This document shows positions 11,668 to 22,894 of a stretch of DNA of 64,000 nt, in pieces. This DNA is from Forficula auricularia. Its lineage: Eukaryota; Arthropoda; Insecta; Dermaptera; Forficulidae. How positions within the stretch are numbered: position 1 is the stretch's first letter; each line of letters begins with the position of its first letter. The notes under the pieces are model-generated. The model saw only the letters and a program-made list of their open reading frames with translations. It made no database searches and was not told the DNA's origin. The stretch spans positions 219,820 to 283,819 of the forward strand of contig JALMQS010000878.1 of assembly GCA_024734495.1 (NCBI GenBank). The letters run 5' to 3'. The translations under genes and the position numbers were made by a program.

Positions 11668-12300
11668 GTGCTTTTTAAAACATTGGAATTGTTTTATGAA
11701 GTGAATAATCAATACTTAATGATAAGAAATCATCCATTCAGATGTATGTCCACCAATAAACCCATCGCTGTCTCGAATACGGCCCTCATCTGTAGAGAGG
11801 GGCCTCCAAGCATTCTCTTGCCACTGGATGCAGTTCAGAAACGAGCAATTAAACTAATAGGAGACCCGGACCTAACTAACTCACTTAACTCCCTAGCTCA
11901 TCGTAGAGCCTTTTCTGCCCTTTCCCTGTACTACAGATACTATCATGGTGTTTCTTCAGTCGAGGCTGAAATCAATTATTATCTCCCCTAAAGCCCTCTT
12001 TACGAAAAACGCGTGGTTTTCGAACGCTCAGCACCCCTTCTCCGCTGTCAAATTGGATAAAAATCGAACCAACGCTTTCGCCAACTCTTTTATCCCTATG
12101 ACCTCCAGAGACTGGAACTCGTTTCCAGCTACCTTGTTCCCCACTACTTATAACCTTCAGCTGTTTAAGACCCACACCCACAAATACCTTCGACTCCTAC
12201 CCAGCCCATAAATTCCCCTTCTTTTCCCGATGGAGAGGCCAATCCAGGCTTTAGGGGATGCACCTCTTATCTCATCAATTTCATTAAAAATAAACTGCCA
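11668..12300 (+). pseudogene. C-terminal end of a non-LTR retrotransposon polyprotein
   Basis: Two overlapping frames give consecutive parts of the end of a LINE reverse-transcriptase ORF. The first frame reads LLPLDAVQKRAIKLIGDPDL and then HRRAFSALSLYYRYYHG. The second reads NRTNAFANSFIPMTSRDWNS and ends with FKTHTHKYLRLL before a stop at 12209. This string of motifs (QRRAxxxIGDP, FYRxYHG, RDWNSLP, FK) is standard in insect LINE ORF2 C termini. The +1 shift near 11950 and truncation upstream of about 11740 mark it as dead. Sequence to about 12300 looks like its 3' UTR. Confidence 0.65.
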
Positions 12301-12344
12301 ACGGATCGTTGCTAAACTTTATCCAAATTTTACTAAAAACTTTA

Positions 12345-12830
12345 TTTAACATTTTTTGTGGTCCCCAAGGTACTTAATTGGGATATTAAATTTCATCAAA
12401 ATTGGTTAAGTCATTTTCAAGATATTTAGAAAAAACTAAAAAAGTACTGAAATAAAGTACTAATGTTTGTGGACCGATATGTACCAAAAACTAATCAGCG
12501 CTTCATTTTGTTAAAATAATGGTAGGTTTTCAATTTCATTTCAATCGGCGCAAAGGTGTGGAAAAAATCGTGGACGAAAAAAACGATAACATACATACAT
12601 CCATCCCCACGCACTTCCAAAAAAATGGCACTTTTTGGCCTCTCGACGAGATTCCAGGTAATTTTTGGCAAAACCGTCACGTGCTAAAATTCAATCTCAT
12701 TGAATACTTCAATTTGTGACCTTAATTGAGTCTATGGGTTCCGTAGTCTTTACCTGAGGACCCTTTGAATTCGCGCTTGGGACGATTACAATACTTTCTC
12801 CCATGCTTCGCATTGGATAAAGTAAAAAAT
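12345..12830 (+). repeat. HE3 repeat copy
   Basis: Non-coding repeat shared with 5125-5330 and 38390-39835. Diagnostic pieces are GTGGAAAAAATCGT, CTGAGGACCCTTTGAATT and an end of GATTACAATACTTTC, then hairpin CCATGCTTCGCATTGG, then ATAAAGTAAAAAA. The end architecture matches HE1 and HE2 with a different hairpin. Confidence 0.55.
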
Positions 12831-12924
12831 CTCTAATCTAGGAGGGAAATATTTTGTCACTTTTTTTGTCACTTTTTGTCATATTTTGTCATATATGACT
12901 TTTCTAATTTCGTTTATCATCAAA

Positions 12925-12985
12925 AAGAGAAACAAAGAGGTTGTCCTCTGCTTGAAGCAAATAAACATATCCACACACGCACATA
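12925..12985 (+). repeat. Family A Penelope-like end fragment
   Basis: Carries AAAGAGAAACAAAGAGG, GTTGTCCTCTGCTTGAAGC, AAATAAACAT and then an AC/AT tract. It is one arm only, directly beside the hAT-like element starting at 13008. Confidence 0.55.
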
Positions 12986-13007
12986 TATATACCTATATAT
13001 AGTATAT

Positions 13008-14121
13008 CAGTGGCGGTTGGTGACTTTTCAACCGGGATGCTGTCCAAAAGAGTTTTTGAAATTTTATTTTAATCTTCGCTTTTTTTTGTTGCAAATTTCA
13101 TCGAATACGGCATCATTATCGTTATTTTTCAAATTTAACATTAGATTTTTAAAAATATATTTTGTGACGTTGGCCCCAAACGGATAGTGCTTTGTGTGAG
13201 TGAGGGTAGGAGTCAGAAATTAAATCTTGTGACTTAAACTCCACAGTCGCTGAGATGGAAATCGACCATCTTCCACAATGAATGAGCCTAGCCTATAAGA
13301 AAATCTTAAATTTCTCCTAGTTCTATTGCTATATCAAGCAATTTATGACTTGTCTATAGCACTTTTAGTTATTTCCGATCTATATATATTGAGAGTTCTT
13401 AGAAATGGATTAGTCCAAAAATTCTCGAATCATCTTTAGTCATTCCATTTTTGTATTATTACTATTTTAGTAGTTCCTCAGCGAGAACTAATTTGATTCG
13501 ACTAAAACACGTCTGGACTTGTCTTTGACATGCTTGATCTGGAAGATATACCAGGCAAAGATTTCAAACCATCTATCCTCACCACTTTTCGAGAAAATCA
13601 TTCATTTTAACTGACCCCTTGAAACTATGCAACAATTTTATTTCATTTCGAGAACCAATATAGTACTTTTTAAAACAAAACATGTTTTTTTATAGAAATA
13701 TTTGAAATAACGGATAATAATTTGAAAATTTAAAGATTCTCTTGAAAGTAGAGCTTATATATTTATGAAATAAACTGATGTGGCCATCCACATGACTTTC
13801 ACCATACACCTGGGTCCTCTCTTATATTGAATTGAAATCATTTATAATTATTTACGAAAAAAACAGTTATTATCTCGAAAAATATACTTTTTTCGATGTT
13901 GACTTATTAGGGTTTTTTGTATACCGAAATGCCATGGTTTCGTAAAATTTTTTTAATCAAAATAGTTTCTAGCCGTTTTGATATATTTCGAAAAAAGAAT
14001 AAAAAAAAATGCACGATTACAATACTTGACCATACCCTGTATGGTAAAGTAAAAATACTCTAAATGTTTGAAATTTTACGAATGCTTCGCATCCACAGCA
14101 TTCATGGACCAAAAGCTACTG
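13008..14121. mobile_element. hAT-like non-autonomous element carrying a nested HE2
   Basis: Left end CAGTGGCGGTTGGTGAC. The probable right end is near 14121 (CATGGACCAAAAGCTACTG). Its body matches 62900-63605, for example GTGAGTGAGGGTAGGAGTCA and GAAATCGACCATCTTCCAC. The second copy has no HE2 in the matching place, so 13775-14053 is a later insertion. No transposase frame. Confidence 0.5.
13775..14053 (+). repeat. HE2 repeat copy (internally deleted)
   Basis: Both ends are present: AAACTGATGTGGCCATCC then ACATGACTTTC on the left, and ACAATACTTGACCATACC then CTGTATGGTAAAGTAAAAA on the right. The empty site in the related element near 63050 (TTATGAAAATTCTCTAAATG) fixes the boundaries to within a few bases. 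Confidence 0.65.
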
Positions 14122-14135
14122 CTATATATATTTGT

Positions 14136-14330
14136 TTCAGACCATAGTTTCGAAGGCTTGGGCTTCATTATCAGTCTTTTTATATAGAAATATTTTATCC
14201 ATTATTTCTCATGGGGTCAATTACCGATTGGATATTGAAAATTCGTTGCCATAGCAAATTTGCCACAAAAATGATTCTTCGTTTAGTTTGCTATGACAAC
14301 GAATTTTTCAATATCCAATCGTTATGGGGT
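14136..14330. mobile_element. Truncated family A palindrome with degenerate hammerhead
   Basis: At 14136-14178 the - strand has CTGATAA (one core base changed), a partly paired stem II GAAG/CTTC with CAAG-type loop, GAAAC and stem III ACT/GGT ending GTC. Inside, GATATTGAAAATTCGTTG at about 14232 is mirrored by CAACGAATTTTTCAATATC at about 14299. The right arm's ribozyme is missing. Confidence 0.45.
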
Positions 14331-14379
14331 TCTTTTTGTAAATAATTATATAAATTATTTTATAATATTAAATATAAGA

Positions 14380-14452
14380 GAGGAGCCAGACAGGTATATG
14401 TATGGTAAAGTCATGTGGATGGCCACATCAGCTTATTTTTTTATGTCCACTC
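14380..14452 (-). repeat. HE2 end fragment
   Basis: Shows the HE2 end in reverse: GGTAAAGTCATGTGG, then ATGGCCACATCAGCTTATTT. The hairpin ATGTGG-CCAT-CCACAT is intact. Confidence 0.5.
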
Positions 14453-14838
14453 TTAAGGGCTTTTTTGTACACAATTTTGGTTTAGCTCAATTTTTGTCAA
14501 CACAATAGTTTCAGCCGTTTTTGACTTATTTCGAAAAAAAAACAAAAAAAAAAAACAACAACACTTTTTACATGCTTTATATTAGCTTCACCTGTATGTA
14601 TGTATTTATCTATGTATCAATGTGACTTTTGTTCTGTTAAATTCCGTAAACATTTCTCTATAAAAATAATTGTTTACCTACTTAATTTCTATGAAATTAT
14701 ATAAACATTTCATTCTGTTAAATTCCGCAAATTTTTCTCTATAAAAATAATTAAGACTAAAAAAGTAAAAAAATAAATTATATTTTAAAACAATTTAAAA
14801 ACATGCTTCTAAAAAGTACAAAATAATGTAATACTTAA

Positions 14839-15355
14839 GGAGGTTCTTTCGTGATAATCCACACAAAAAGTTCTAGCCTCGTAACCACTCTATAAATATG
14901 AACGGTGATAAAATTTTAGGTTACGTTTTTTTAACGTGAGTGTACTTTTTACACTACTATATTCTCTTTATCAATGGATCGTTTCCAAGCCATTGATATT
15001 ATATCCCCTCCACTAAAAATAATCATCCAAATATGTTTTTTTATTTTTTATCAAAACTACGAGGTAAATAATTTCAATTTTTTTTTAAGTTACTCCGAAT
15101 ATATTATTCTAACAAATATTAGTTTTTCATCAAGATGGTGAAAGTCCTTCAATGAAAAAAAAATAAAATAATGATCATTTTCCCACCCTTTCCCAATCTA
15201 CCATATGTAAAAAATTTCATTTTTAATTGCAATTATTTCATGTTTGGTGTGGTAAATCGCCTTCAAATTTTAACAGTATGTGTATTATGCTGTTAATGAC
15301 TTATATTCCAAGTTTCGAAGACTTCTTGAATTTTTGCATTTGTGAAAGAACTACC
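14839..15355. mobile_element. TTAA-flanked MITE (GGAGGTTCTTTC ends), copy 1
   Basis: Ends GGAGGTTCTTTCG and TGAAAGAACTACC, each bordered by TTAA (14835-14838 and 15356-15359). It matches 51700-52209 in reverse orientation over its whole length, including CACCATCTTGATG and ATTTTTAGTGGAGG-type segments. The end pattern is close to the other TTAA family (GGTAGTTGTTT), suggesting related mobilising enzymes. Confidence 0.66.
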
Positions 15356-15687
15356 TTAATCAAAAAACGTGGGGCACTTTGTCGACATTAATTAAAATTA
15401 CATTATTACATTATTTTGTACTTTTTAGAAGCATGTTTGTTAATTTTTTTAAAATATAATTTATTTTTCATACACGATTACAATAGATACTTGACCATAT
15501 TCTGTATGATAAAGTAATAATATACATATGTAGTAATAAAATTAGAGAAATTCCTGACTTTTTTAAACCATTTTAAACCCCCCAGGGGTGGAATTTTTAG
15601 AAAATTCCTTCTTGGACTTTGTTACGTCATGAATATACGATATGAATTTCCAGATTTTAAAAATATATGTAGGTTTAGTCTGTAGAG

Positions 15688-16569
15688 CAGGAGTACCCAA
15701 CCCGTAGATCGCGAGCCCCACGTGGAAACAAAAAAAAGACATTAACTATTTATGGATGAATTCTTGATAAATTACGCATTTTCTTTAACATATTGCAATT
15801 TTTGCGTGCATTATATACGTTTTAAATTGAAATATTAGAAGAAAAATATATATGTGGCTCGCCAAAATTTTTTAAATTCTTAAGGTAGTCGTTTCGCGAC
15901 AATACTAGCAAAAAGTTAATGCTAGAGTATATAGAACAGACAATAAGGATTCATAATTCATAAGCCCCAAACTTTTTGCTGTTTATGTACCACTACTAGC
16001 CAATCCCGTGCTCGTTTGACAAATCTGGCAACACTGTCCGAGCTTGTATATATTTTATCATAGAAATGTCAGATAAAGATCATTATAAAGAAGATTTATA
16101 AAATAAAAATTTCTTAATAAGCGATTGAAAGCTGTTGCGACAATGGCTGAAGTGAAAAAAACGTCAAAAAAATTACTAAAGTTAACTCACTTTTTAGGTT
16201 AAATACATGCGCTGTTGGCAGCTTGTTTTTAGTGTAAATTTTTCATTATACATTTTTCATTATTTATTAATTATTATCTCAGAAACTGTGTTGTAACTAT
16301 GAATTAAAATTTTCTTAAAAAATCTATTATTATTATTGTTTAATGTTGGTTTAGTTTTTTATCACAATGGTAAGAAGTACAATGTATAAGAGTCTGAAAA
16401 ACTATCTTTGGAATTTAATATTTTCGGAACTATATTGTTCATAAATTTCGTTTTGCCACCAATCGGTGCAGAAGTATTTAAATAATAATCTTTCTAAATT
16501 TTCAAAAAATTCTAAGAAAATCCATATGGTGAAACAACTACCTTAAATGCCTCATGTTGGGCACCACTG
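15688..16569. mobile_element. hAT-like element with nested TTAA MITE
   Basis: Ends CAGGAGTACCCAACCCG and GTTGGGCACCACTG are imperfect inverted repeats of hAT type. I see no matching 8-bp duplication. Most of the inside is the TTAA-flanked MITE at 15884-16542. Confidence 0.45.
15884..16542. mobile_element. TTAA-flanked MITE (GGTAGTTGTTT ends), uninterrupted copy
   Basis: Ends GGTAGTCGTTTCGCGAC and GTGAAACAACTACC with TTAA on both sides (15880-15883 and 16543-16546). It is inverted relative to the copy at 2126-3277 and provides its empty-site sequence. Confidence 0.65.
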
Positions 16570-17563
16570 CTCTATTTTTTTTTTTTTTTTTTTTTTTTTC
16601 TGCTCTAGAGTGATGAAAGAATTTTAATTTTTTCCTCCCATCCTTATTTCTGGTAGTTTTTGGTCGAATTTCAAAAATTCTGAATTCTCGTTAGAAATTT
16701 GTATGTCGAATTAGTTACGGCTGAAACCACCTAGATTGCACATTTTTAATGAGAAAATCTCATCATAATCCACGAAGTTTTGATACCTATTTCTGCAGTT
16801 GTTATTAAGTGGTGTGGGAGAAGCCTATTATCTATATCTCCAGTATGATAGTTATAAATAAATATGTATATACACATTATACAATTTCATTAGAGTATGT
16901 TGATCCAATCTTGAGACATTACTTTTATTCAAAAATGCAGACAAATTGCTAACAAAACGAAATAGAACATTTATTCATAGGATTAGAAACTCGTTTGTTT
17001 CATTTTCATGACCTGAATTAGTTCACAAAATTTGGCTATTTCTTGCTGAAGCACCATGTACAATTCAGCAATTGAAACCCTTTAATTATAATTTACCCAC
17101 CTTCTGTTCTTTCGTGGTTGAATATATAAAAATAATCGGCAATTTATTATTCTTAATTCTGATACTTTTTACAAAATTCTTTTCAAAGATATTCTTTAAT
17201 TAAATCATTTTCCAAAACTCAAAGGAAAAATAATTTCTATATATATATCAAAAAAAATTATTTCAATGAAATTAATTCATGTTTATTCCTCTTCCTCTGA
17301 ACAATAATTATACATCATCAGATTACTACTCTTGTAAAATACCATAATTACATAATTTAATACACAACAAAGCATCCTTATAAGCCCAATCACATACCAA
17401 GCAATACATCAAAAGGCATTTCAATGACATTTTTTCAAAAATGTCTTTTTGTTTGTTTGTTAAACGATCCGACAATTTTAACCATATTATAGTCATGAAA
17501 GAAATCTCAGAGACCAACTATTAGCTAAAAAAATTAAAAGTCAACCCTGAACTCAATCTATTC

Positions 17564-17700
17564 TAGGGCTTCGCACAAGACGAGATGAGATTTGAGAAAA
17601 TATCGTTTCGGTTTCGTGAATTATCAAAAAAGACAGTATCGTTTCGGAGACCGAAACTCGGTCTCGTATCGTTTGGTCATTTATATGGTACGACACAAAC
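17564..17700. repeat. Fragment of the TAGGGCTTCGCAC repeat
   Basis: Begins TAGGGCTTCGCACAAGACGA and shares AAAATATCGTTT and AAAAGACAGTATCG-type sequence (inverted) with the complete copy at 36237-36625. The second end is not found. Confidence 0.5.
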
Positions 17701-17942
17701 CAAGTCTAAAGTTGTCATTCTAGTACAAGGAGACAGGAATTGGGGTTTTCTAGAACAATCACAATTAATTGATAATTTCTCTCCTGAAATAAAACTTGTC
17801 AGGACTTGTCTTTTACATCTTTGCGCGTTCTTAAGGTACATGTCAATAGATAATGGATAGTCAGGATTATTATATCCGTGAACCTTTTAAAAAATAAATT
17901 AATCATTCCCTTTTTCCTTCTTTAAGCCCTTTCGATTTAAAC

Positions 17943-18548
17943 TAGGGCTGTCAACCCACGTAGCCCAATATAAAGTCATAAAATTCCTTAAAACATTGAG
18001 ATTTATATCTTGAAAATCTACTGTGAAGTTTTCGAAAAATAAAAGTTGGTAATTTTAAATTTGAATCTGGAACTAGATTTCAAGATTTTCGAAAAATAAT
18101 CTTCCTTTTGGTCTATTTTCGACTCCATTTTCATTAGAAATAAATTTTCTACTTGCAAATTTTCTGATTGAATGTTCTTGAACAACAATTAGATACCTAC
18201 CGATCTGAAAGAAAAATTGAATATTGTCTCTTTATTAGAATTTTATGTTAATTATCTAGCGAGGAAAATATATAAACAAATAATAATGGTAGATTTCACT
18301 TTTTGTAAGTATATATGTAGGTATGTATTTCCATATACGAGAAGCTATTTTCAAGTATAAAATTTACGAAAATTAAAAGTAGAAGCTCACTATGAGCTAA
18401 AAAAATAATAAAGTTCTTATTTCTACATTATTAACCATCTTTTTTGAATAACAAATATCAATAGAATTATAATATTTTATCCACGGTCCGAGACAATTTT
18501 TTTTCTTCAAATGTGGCCCGTGTAAGCCAAAAGGTTGGACACCCCTAG
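17943..18548. mobile_element. Possible hAT-like MITE
   Basis: Left AGGGCTGTCAACCCACGT and right GGTTGGACACCCCTAG form an imperfect inverted pair, with GTGGCCCGTG near the right end. No clean target duplication is visible. Confidence 0.35.
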
Positions 18549-18552
18549 TATA

Positions 18553-19040
18553 AAATATAAATCAACTGGTGTGGGCACCACACGACTTTCACATTGATTT
18601 CTCCCTTATTTGAAATCATCATACCAATTTTCTTCATTCAAATTAGTTCAATTTATGTTTTCCCCAAGCCGTTTTTGAGAAAACCGGAAAAAAAGAACGA
18701 AATTGCAAAGTACCAAAAATCTTCAAGTAAAAATATTGTTCAGTTTCTTCTAATTTAACCAAAATCTTGAAGTACTTCGTCTATCCTCTAGATATCTTAA
18801 GTTTCAAATACCAAAGCTCTGCATCTTACCGTAGACGAGATATGAACGATTAAAATATTTATTTTGCGACACCCCTAATATACATTCTCTTACTTTATTT
18901 CAATCTGATTAAAATTTATACACGCCTAGTTGTCTCTTATGACATTTGATAAGTACACCAATTTAACAAAAATCGTTGGAGCCGTTTTTGAGGGAAAATC
19001 ACAAAAAACGCAAAATCTCCAGGTATGGCCTTGTAGGTAC
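18553..19040 (+). repeat. HE1 repeat copy
   Basis: Starts AAATCAACTGGTGTGGGCAC then CACACGACTTTCACAT. It runs through AAACCGGAAAAAAAG and TGCATCTTACCGTAGACGAG into GAGCCGTTTTTGAGG. The far end is missing. Confidence 0.6.
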
Positions 19041-19433
19041 AAGTTGTGACCACCCTAAGGTACACATCGATAGCTTAGAGCTCTGTCATAGCATAGCATA
19101 CGATCATAGCTCATTTATGCTCTAAGGCAGGGGTTTCCAAACTTTGAGTATCCTTGGGCCACATTTGAAGAAATAAAATTGTCTTGGGCCGCACATAAAA
19201 TATACTGATTCTAACGATAGTTTTTAAGCAAAAAACAGTTAATAATGTACAATAATGATATCCGCTTTGACAAATATCATAGAATGACTGATGTCATATG
19301 TGGAAGTCATACTACATTTAAAAGTAAACAATAGACAAGAAAATAATAATAAACAAGCTTTCGTATTGTTTAATTAATTATAATTATTAATAATAGACAT
19401 AAAAAACAAGACACTTATTATAATCAACTAAAA

Positions 19434-19752
19434 GAAGTATTGTCTTTGTATGAATGTAAATCTTTGAAAACAAATGAAAAATGATGAAGTGTTTATATTG
19501 ACAATATCCTGAAACTAATACGACATTTACAACTCAGGATAGTGGTGAACGAAACTGTATGATGAATTAAATATAAAAAATAGTAATATTTGCAGTATTG
19601 TCTTTGTATGAATGTATATCTTGAAAACAAATGAACAATATGAAGTGTTTATATTGATAATATCCTGAAACTAATACGACATTTACAACTGAGGATAGTG
19701 GTGAGCGAAACTGTATGATGAATTAAATATAATAAATAATAGTAATTTACAA
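19434..19752. repeat. Tandem duplication, two units of about 160 bp
   Basis: Both units carry AGTATTGTCTTTGTATGAAT, then TCCTGAAACTAATACGACAT and GAAACTGTATGATGAATTAA. The second unit starts near 19595. They differ by a few substitutions and short gaps. Confidence 0.8.
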
Positions 19753-20021
19753 AATTATCAATACTCGAAATTCCAAGAATTAAATCTACAGTCACTTAAA
19801 TCCAGAACTTATCTGGAAGCATAAATTAAACAATTAAAACTACTTCAACTTTTCTAAGTAATAATAGAGGTAATAATAAAAGGAATAGTTAATCTATTGA
19901 TAATAATCATGCACAAGCACGTGCATCGTATGTTGATGTTAATTCGATTATGCTGTATTCATGTATTGACGTAAATGAAGATTAAAATCTTTGTGTAGTA
20001 CGGATTTAATAAAACGTATTA

Positions 20022-20945
20022 AAATCAACTGGTGTGTTCACCACAAGACTTTCACATTTTCATTTATTTGAAATCATTGCGACACTACTAATTTACACCC
20101 CCTTCCTTTATTTCTTTTTTTTTATTTTCTCAAAAACGGCTCTAACGATTTTTTAAAAAATTAGTGTCGCGCGACACTCCTACTTTATACCCCCTTCCTT
20201 TATTTCAATTGGATTAAAAATTTGACACAACTAATAACTCATGACACTTGATAAATACACTAATTTAAAAAAAATCGTTATTGCCGTTTTTGATAAAATA
20301 ACAAAAAACAAAAAAAAACGAAAAAACTTTCATGTAAATGTTCACTTTCGGTTTTCCGATTTCAATGACTGATTTATTGCGCCACGCAGAGGGGGGCAGC
20401 CCTTTACAAAAAGAAAACAGATTTTTTTTACAGATTAGAGTGCAACTTCTCATCAGCCGTCCAAATAATAATGCCAGATGTTGTGGCTATTTGTGATTAA
20501 AGTACATATACGGGCGCCTATGACACAACTCCAGAACCGAGGCCAGAGTGTTGGGAGCGCAAAAAGCGCCCCACAACTGTGCAATGATATTAAAGCAAAA
20601 GCTTGCTGTACTCCTTCTAGCCTATATCGAGCTTAAGTTTCGAATTTCCTAGCTCTGAGACTTATGGTTGCGAAACGCAGGGGGGTACAAAGTACATACA
20701 TACGTTCGCACTGACCAATGGATTTTTGGCCCCTTTTTGGCCTCTGGGGACCACAATATCCGGTTTTATGTCCCAAATCCGGTTTCCAACTATTAAGGGC
20801 ATCGATTCCTTTAACCTAGAAGATACAAAATGAAATTAACTTTTTTCACCTCTGAGATACAAGCTCTCAGAGTCAGGAACCAGACAGGGCATCGCAATAC
20901 TTCACATTATATTCTATGAATATAAATGTGAAAGTAAAAAGTCTA
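20022..20945 (+). repeat. HE1 repeat copy, interrupted by an R2-like 3' end
   Basis: Left end AAATCAACTGGTGTGTTCAC then CACAAGACTTTCACAT; right end AAATGTGAAAGTAAAAAG. Middle phrases match the copies at 2480 and 58910 (CGGTTTTCCGATTTCAA, then AAAAGCTTGCTGTACTCC). The break between these two phrases is filled by 20366-20596. Confidence 0.6.
20366..20596 (-). mobile_element. R2-like retrotransposon 3' UTR fragment inside HE1
   Basis: On the - strand the element ends GGCGCAATAAATCAGTCA directly at HE1 TTGAAATCGG. It shares with the longer copy at 26593 the motifs GGGCTGCCCCCCTCTGCGTGG and GAACCGAGGCCAGA-type sequence. It has no coding part. The junction at the other side, GATATTAAAGC, is also seen in the other copy. 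Confidence 0.6.
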
Positions 20946-21146
20946 AGTTTTTTATAAGTTTACGATTTTGCGACGGGCCGCGGGTTGAACACCCTTGCTC
21001 TAAGGCCTTAAGGTATCGATATATAAAATGTCAATGTGCTCTCAATTAGCATTTATTTGTTGTGCTTACTATACCAACAAAACGAATTTTCTTTCATCCA
21101 ATCGGGATTTCAACCCATGAGAAATACATAGAATATTTCTAATTAA

Positions 21147-21352
21147 AAAGACTAATGATGAAGGTCAAACCTTCGAAAATATAAACTCTAACAAATACAT
21201 TAAATGTATCACATTGATATTCATTATATATGTACTATATGAAACACCACCAACTCCAACCTAATTTAATTTTAACAATGTTTCACTATAAACCAACACC
21301 GCGTTCCCTAAATTTTACTATATGTTTATTTGCATCAAGCAGAGGACAACAT
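21147..21352 (+). mobile_element. Diverged family A element with covarying hammerhead stem II
   Basis: At 21147-21190: CTAATGA (one core change), stem II GAAGGT/ACCTTC with loop CAA, then GAAAA and an AT-rich remnant of stem III. Compared with GAAGAC/GTCTTC at 5788 and 6070, two base pairs have changed on both sides, so pairing is kept. The family tail TATGTTTATTTGCATCAAGC then AGAGGACAAC follows at 21322-21350 after an 80-bp interruption. Confidence 0.5.
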
Positions 21353-22321
21353 CATTAGTTTTATATTGATCTATATTCATATAGATTCATTTGAATCAAA
21401 GTACTCTTATTATTAATATAAATATACTCCTTTCTAGATAATATTAAATCTTTTATTTGAAAAGTAGAAATTTTCAATTCTAAATATTGTGGGGAGGTTC
21501 TAAGTGTAAGTCGTGTGATGTCTTGAGTATTATAATTATAATTCTTCTTTAATCTATAATTTATTGAAGTGGCAGGAAAATATGGAGTTCTCAGCTTTAA
21601 GCGTATATATTTATTGTAGAGTTTCAATGGCCTAGCCTTGATATCAATGTTGATATAAACAGCTCTATGCTTGCGAAAACTTTGACCTCTCTTAGTTGAC
21701 CAATATATAATATCTATATATTAGTAAATGTCAGTATAGATATACATTACATCAGAGAAAATATTCCAGAGCTCTGTTGATAAAATAAAGAATATAAATG
21801 AAGCCCAAGTGTTGATATTTTTTTGATTAAATTGATCTACAGGTGGAAATCGTGGTGAGGATAAAAAGACCAAAATGTTATTATTAATACTACGATTTAA
21901 AAAACACGAAAATATTCTCTGATATAAGGACAAAGCTATTTTTATTATAATTTATTTTGTTATAAACAATATATTTGTTTTTAAACAACGCGTGTTTCTT
22001 GTCGAATATTAGGAATTAGAAAGTAGGTCAACCGAATTAGTAGACGAATTCGATAATGTGATTAAAACTTCTTTAGGTAGTAAAAACGATCGTTTTTTAC
22101 ACAATTGAAATTGCGGCGTAAAATTTAACCATTCATTAGTTCACAAGAGACAAATTTAAACCAATGGAGCCTCGCGAACGCAATCTTAAGGTGAAGCCAG
22201 ATTTTTTTGAATGGTCAAATTAAAAAAATTAAATATATATTTTTTAAAAATAATGAAGGAATTTTGACTTGTAGAGGTCACAAGGCTACCGCTAGATGGC
22301 GGACATCATTAAAATATAATA

Positions 22322-22894
22322 AAGGGTGTTTTTTAGAGGTTCACAACTTTAAATTAAAATAAAACAAAGAAAAATATTTTTAATATCAATGAAACTGGCT
22401 TTATTGGAAAGATAATTTTATGCCATTAATGTTTGAATATGATTTCGGCCATGTGGCCGCCGCGGCTGGCGCGTAGATGGCGCAATCTGGATTTCCAATT
22501 TTCACACACTTTTCGCAGCAATTGCGGCCGTATTTCGCCAATAATTCGCCCAATGTTGTGTTCCAAGTCTTCAATCGTCTCTGGTTTATCGGCTTTGGGG
22601 ATATGTCAAGTCACTTGTCTACGCCGATAAACCAGAGACGATTGAACACTTGGAACACAACATTCGGCGAATTATTGGCGAAATACGGCCGCAATTGCTG
22701 CGAAAAGTGTGTGAAAATTGGAAATCCAGATTGCGCCATCTACGCGCCAGCCGCGGCGGCCACATGGCCGAAATCATATTCAAACATTAATGGCATAAAA
22801 TTATCTTTCCAATAAAGCCAGTTTCATTGATATTAAAAATATTTTTCTTTGTTTTATTTTAATTTTAATTTGTGAACCTCTAAAAAACACCCTT
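22322..22894. mobile_element. Foldback DDE transposon fragment with TA duplication
   Basis: The element is two inverted copies of the same transposon end around a short loop near 22600-22618. Termini AAGGGTGTTTTTTAGAGG and CCTCTAAAAAACACCCTT are flanked by TA (22320-22321 and 22895-22896). Each arm encodes the last ~58 residues of a transposase. The right arm reads from about 22618 to the stop at 22794: YADKPETIEHLEHNIRRII, then GEIRPQLLRKVCENWKSRL, then SRGGHMAEIIFKH. The same peptide is on the - strand of the left arm. These are the typical ends of insect IS630/Tc1-mariner-type proteins. The DDE core is absent. Confidence 0.75.

Larger units (their letters stand above)
19128..20997. mobile_element. 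hAT-like element (8-bp duplication CTCTAAGG)
   Basis: Ends CAGGGGTTTCCAAACTTTG and GGGTTGAACACCCTTG are flanked by a perfect 8-bp duplication CTCTAAGG (19120-19127 and 20998-21005). No transposase frame is readable. It contains a 160-bp tandem duplication and an HE1 repeat, which itself holds an R2-like fragment, so three insertion levels are stacked. Confidence 0.65.

Noticed and set aside
22433..22630. + strand frames at 22433-22630 and 22477-22815
   Set aside because: They read the antisense of one palindrome arm and pass through its centre; the real coding frame is the DDE transposase end listed.
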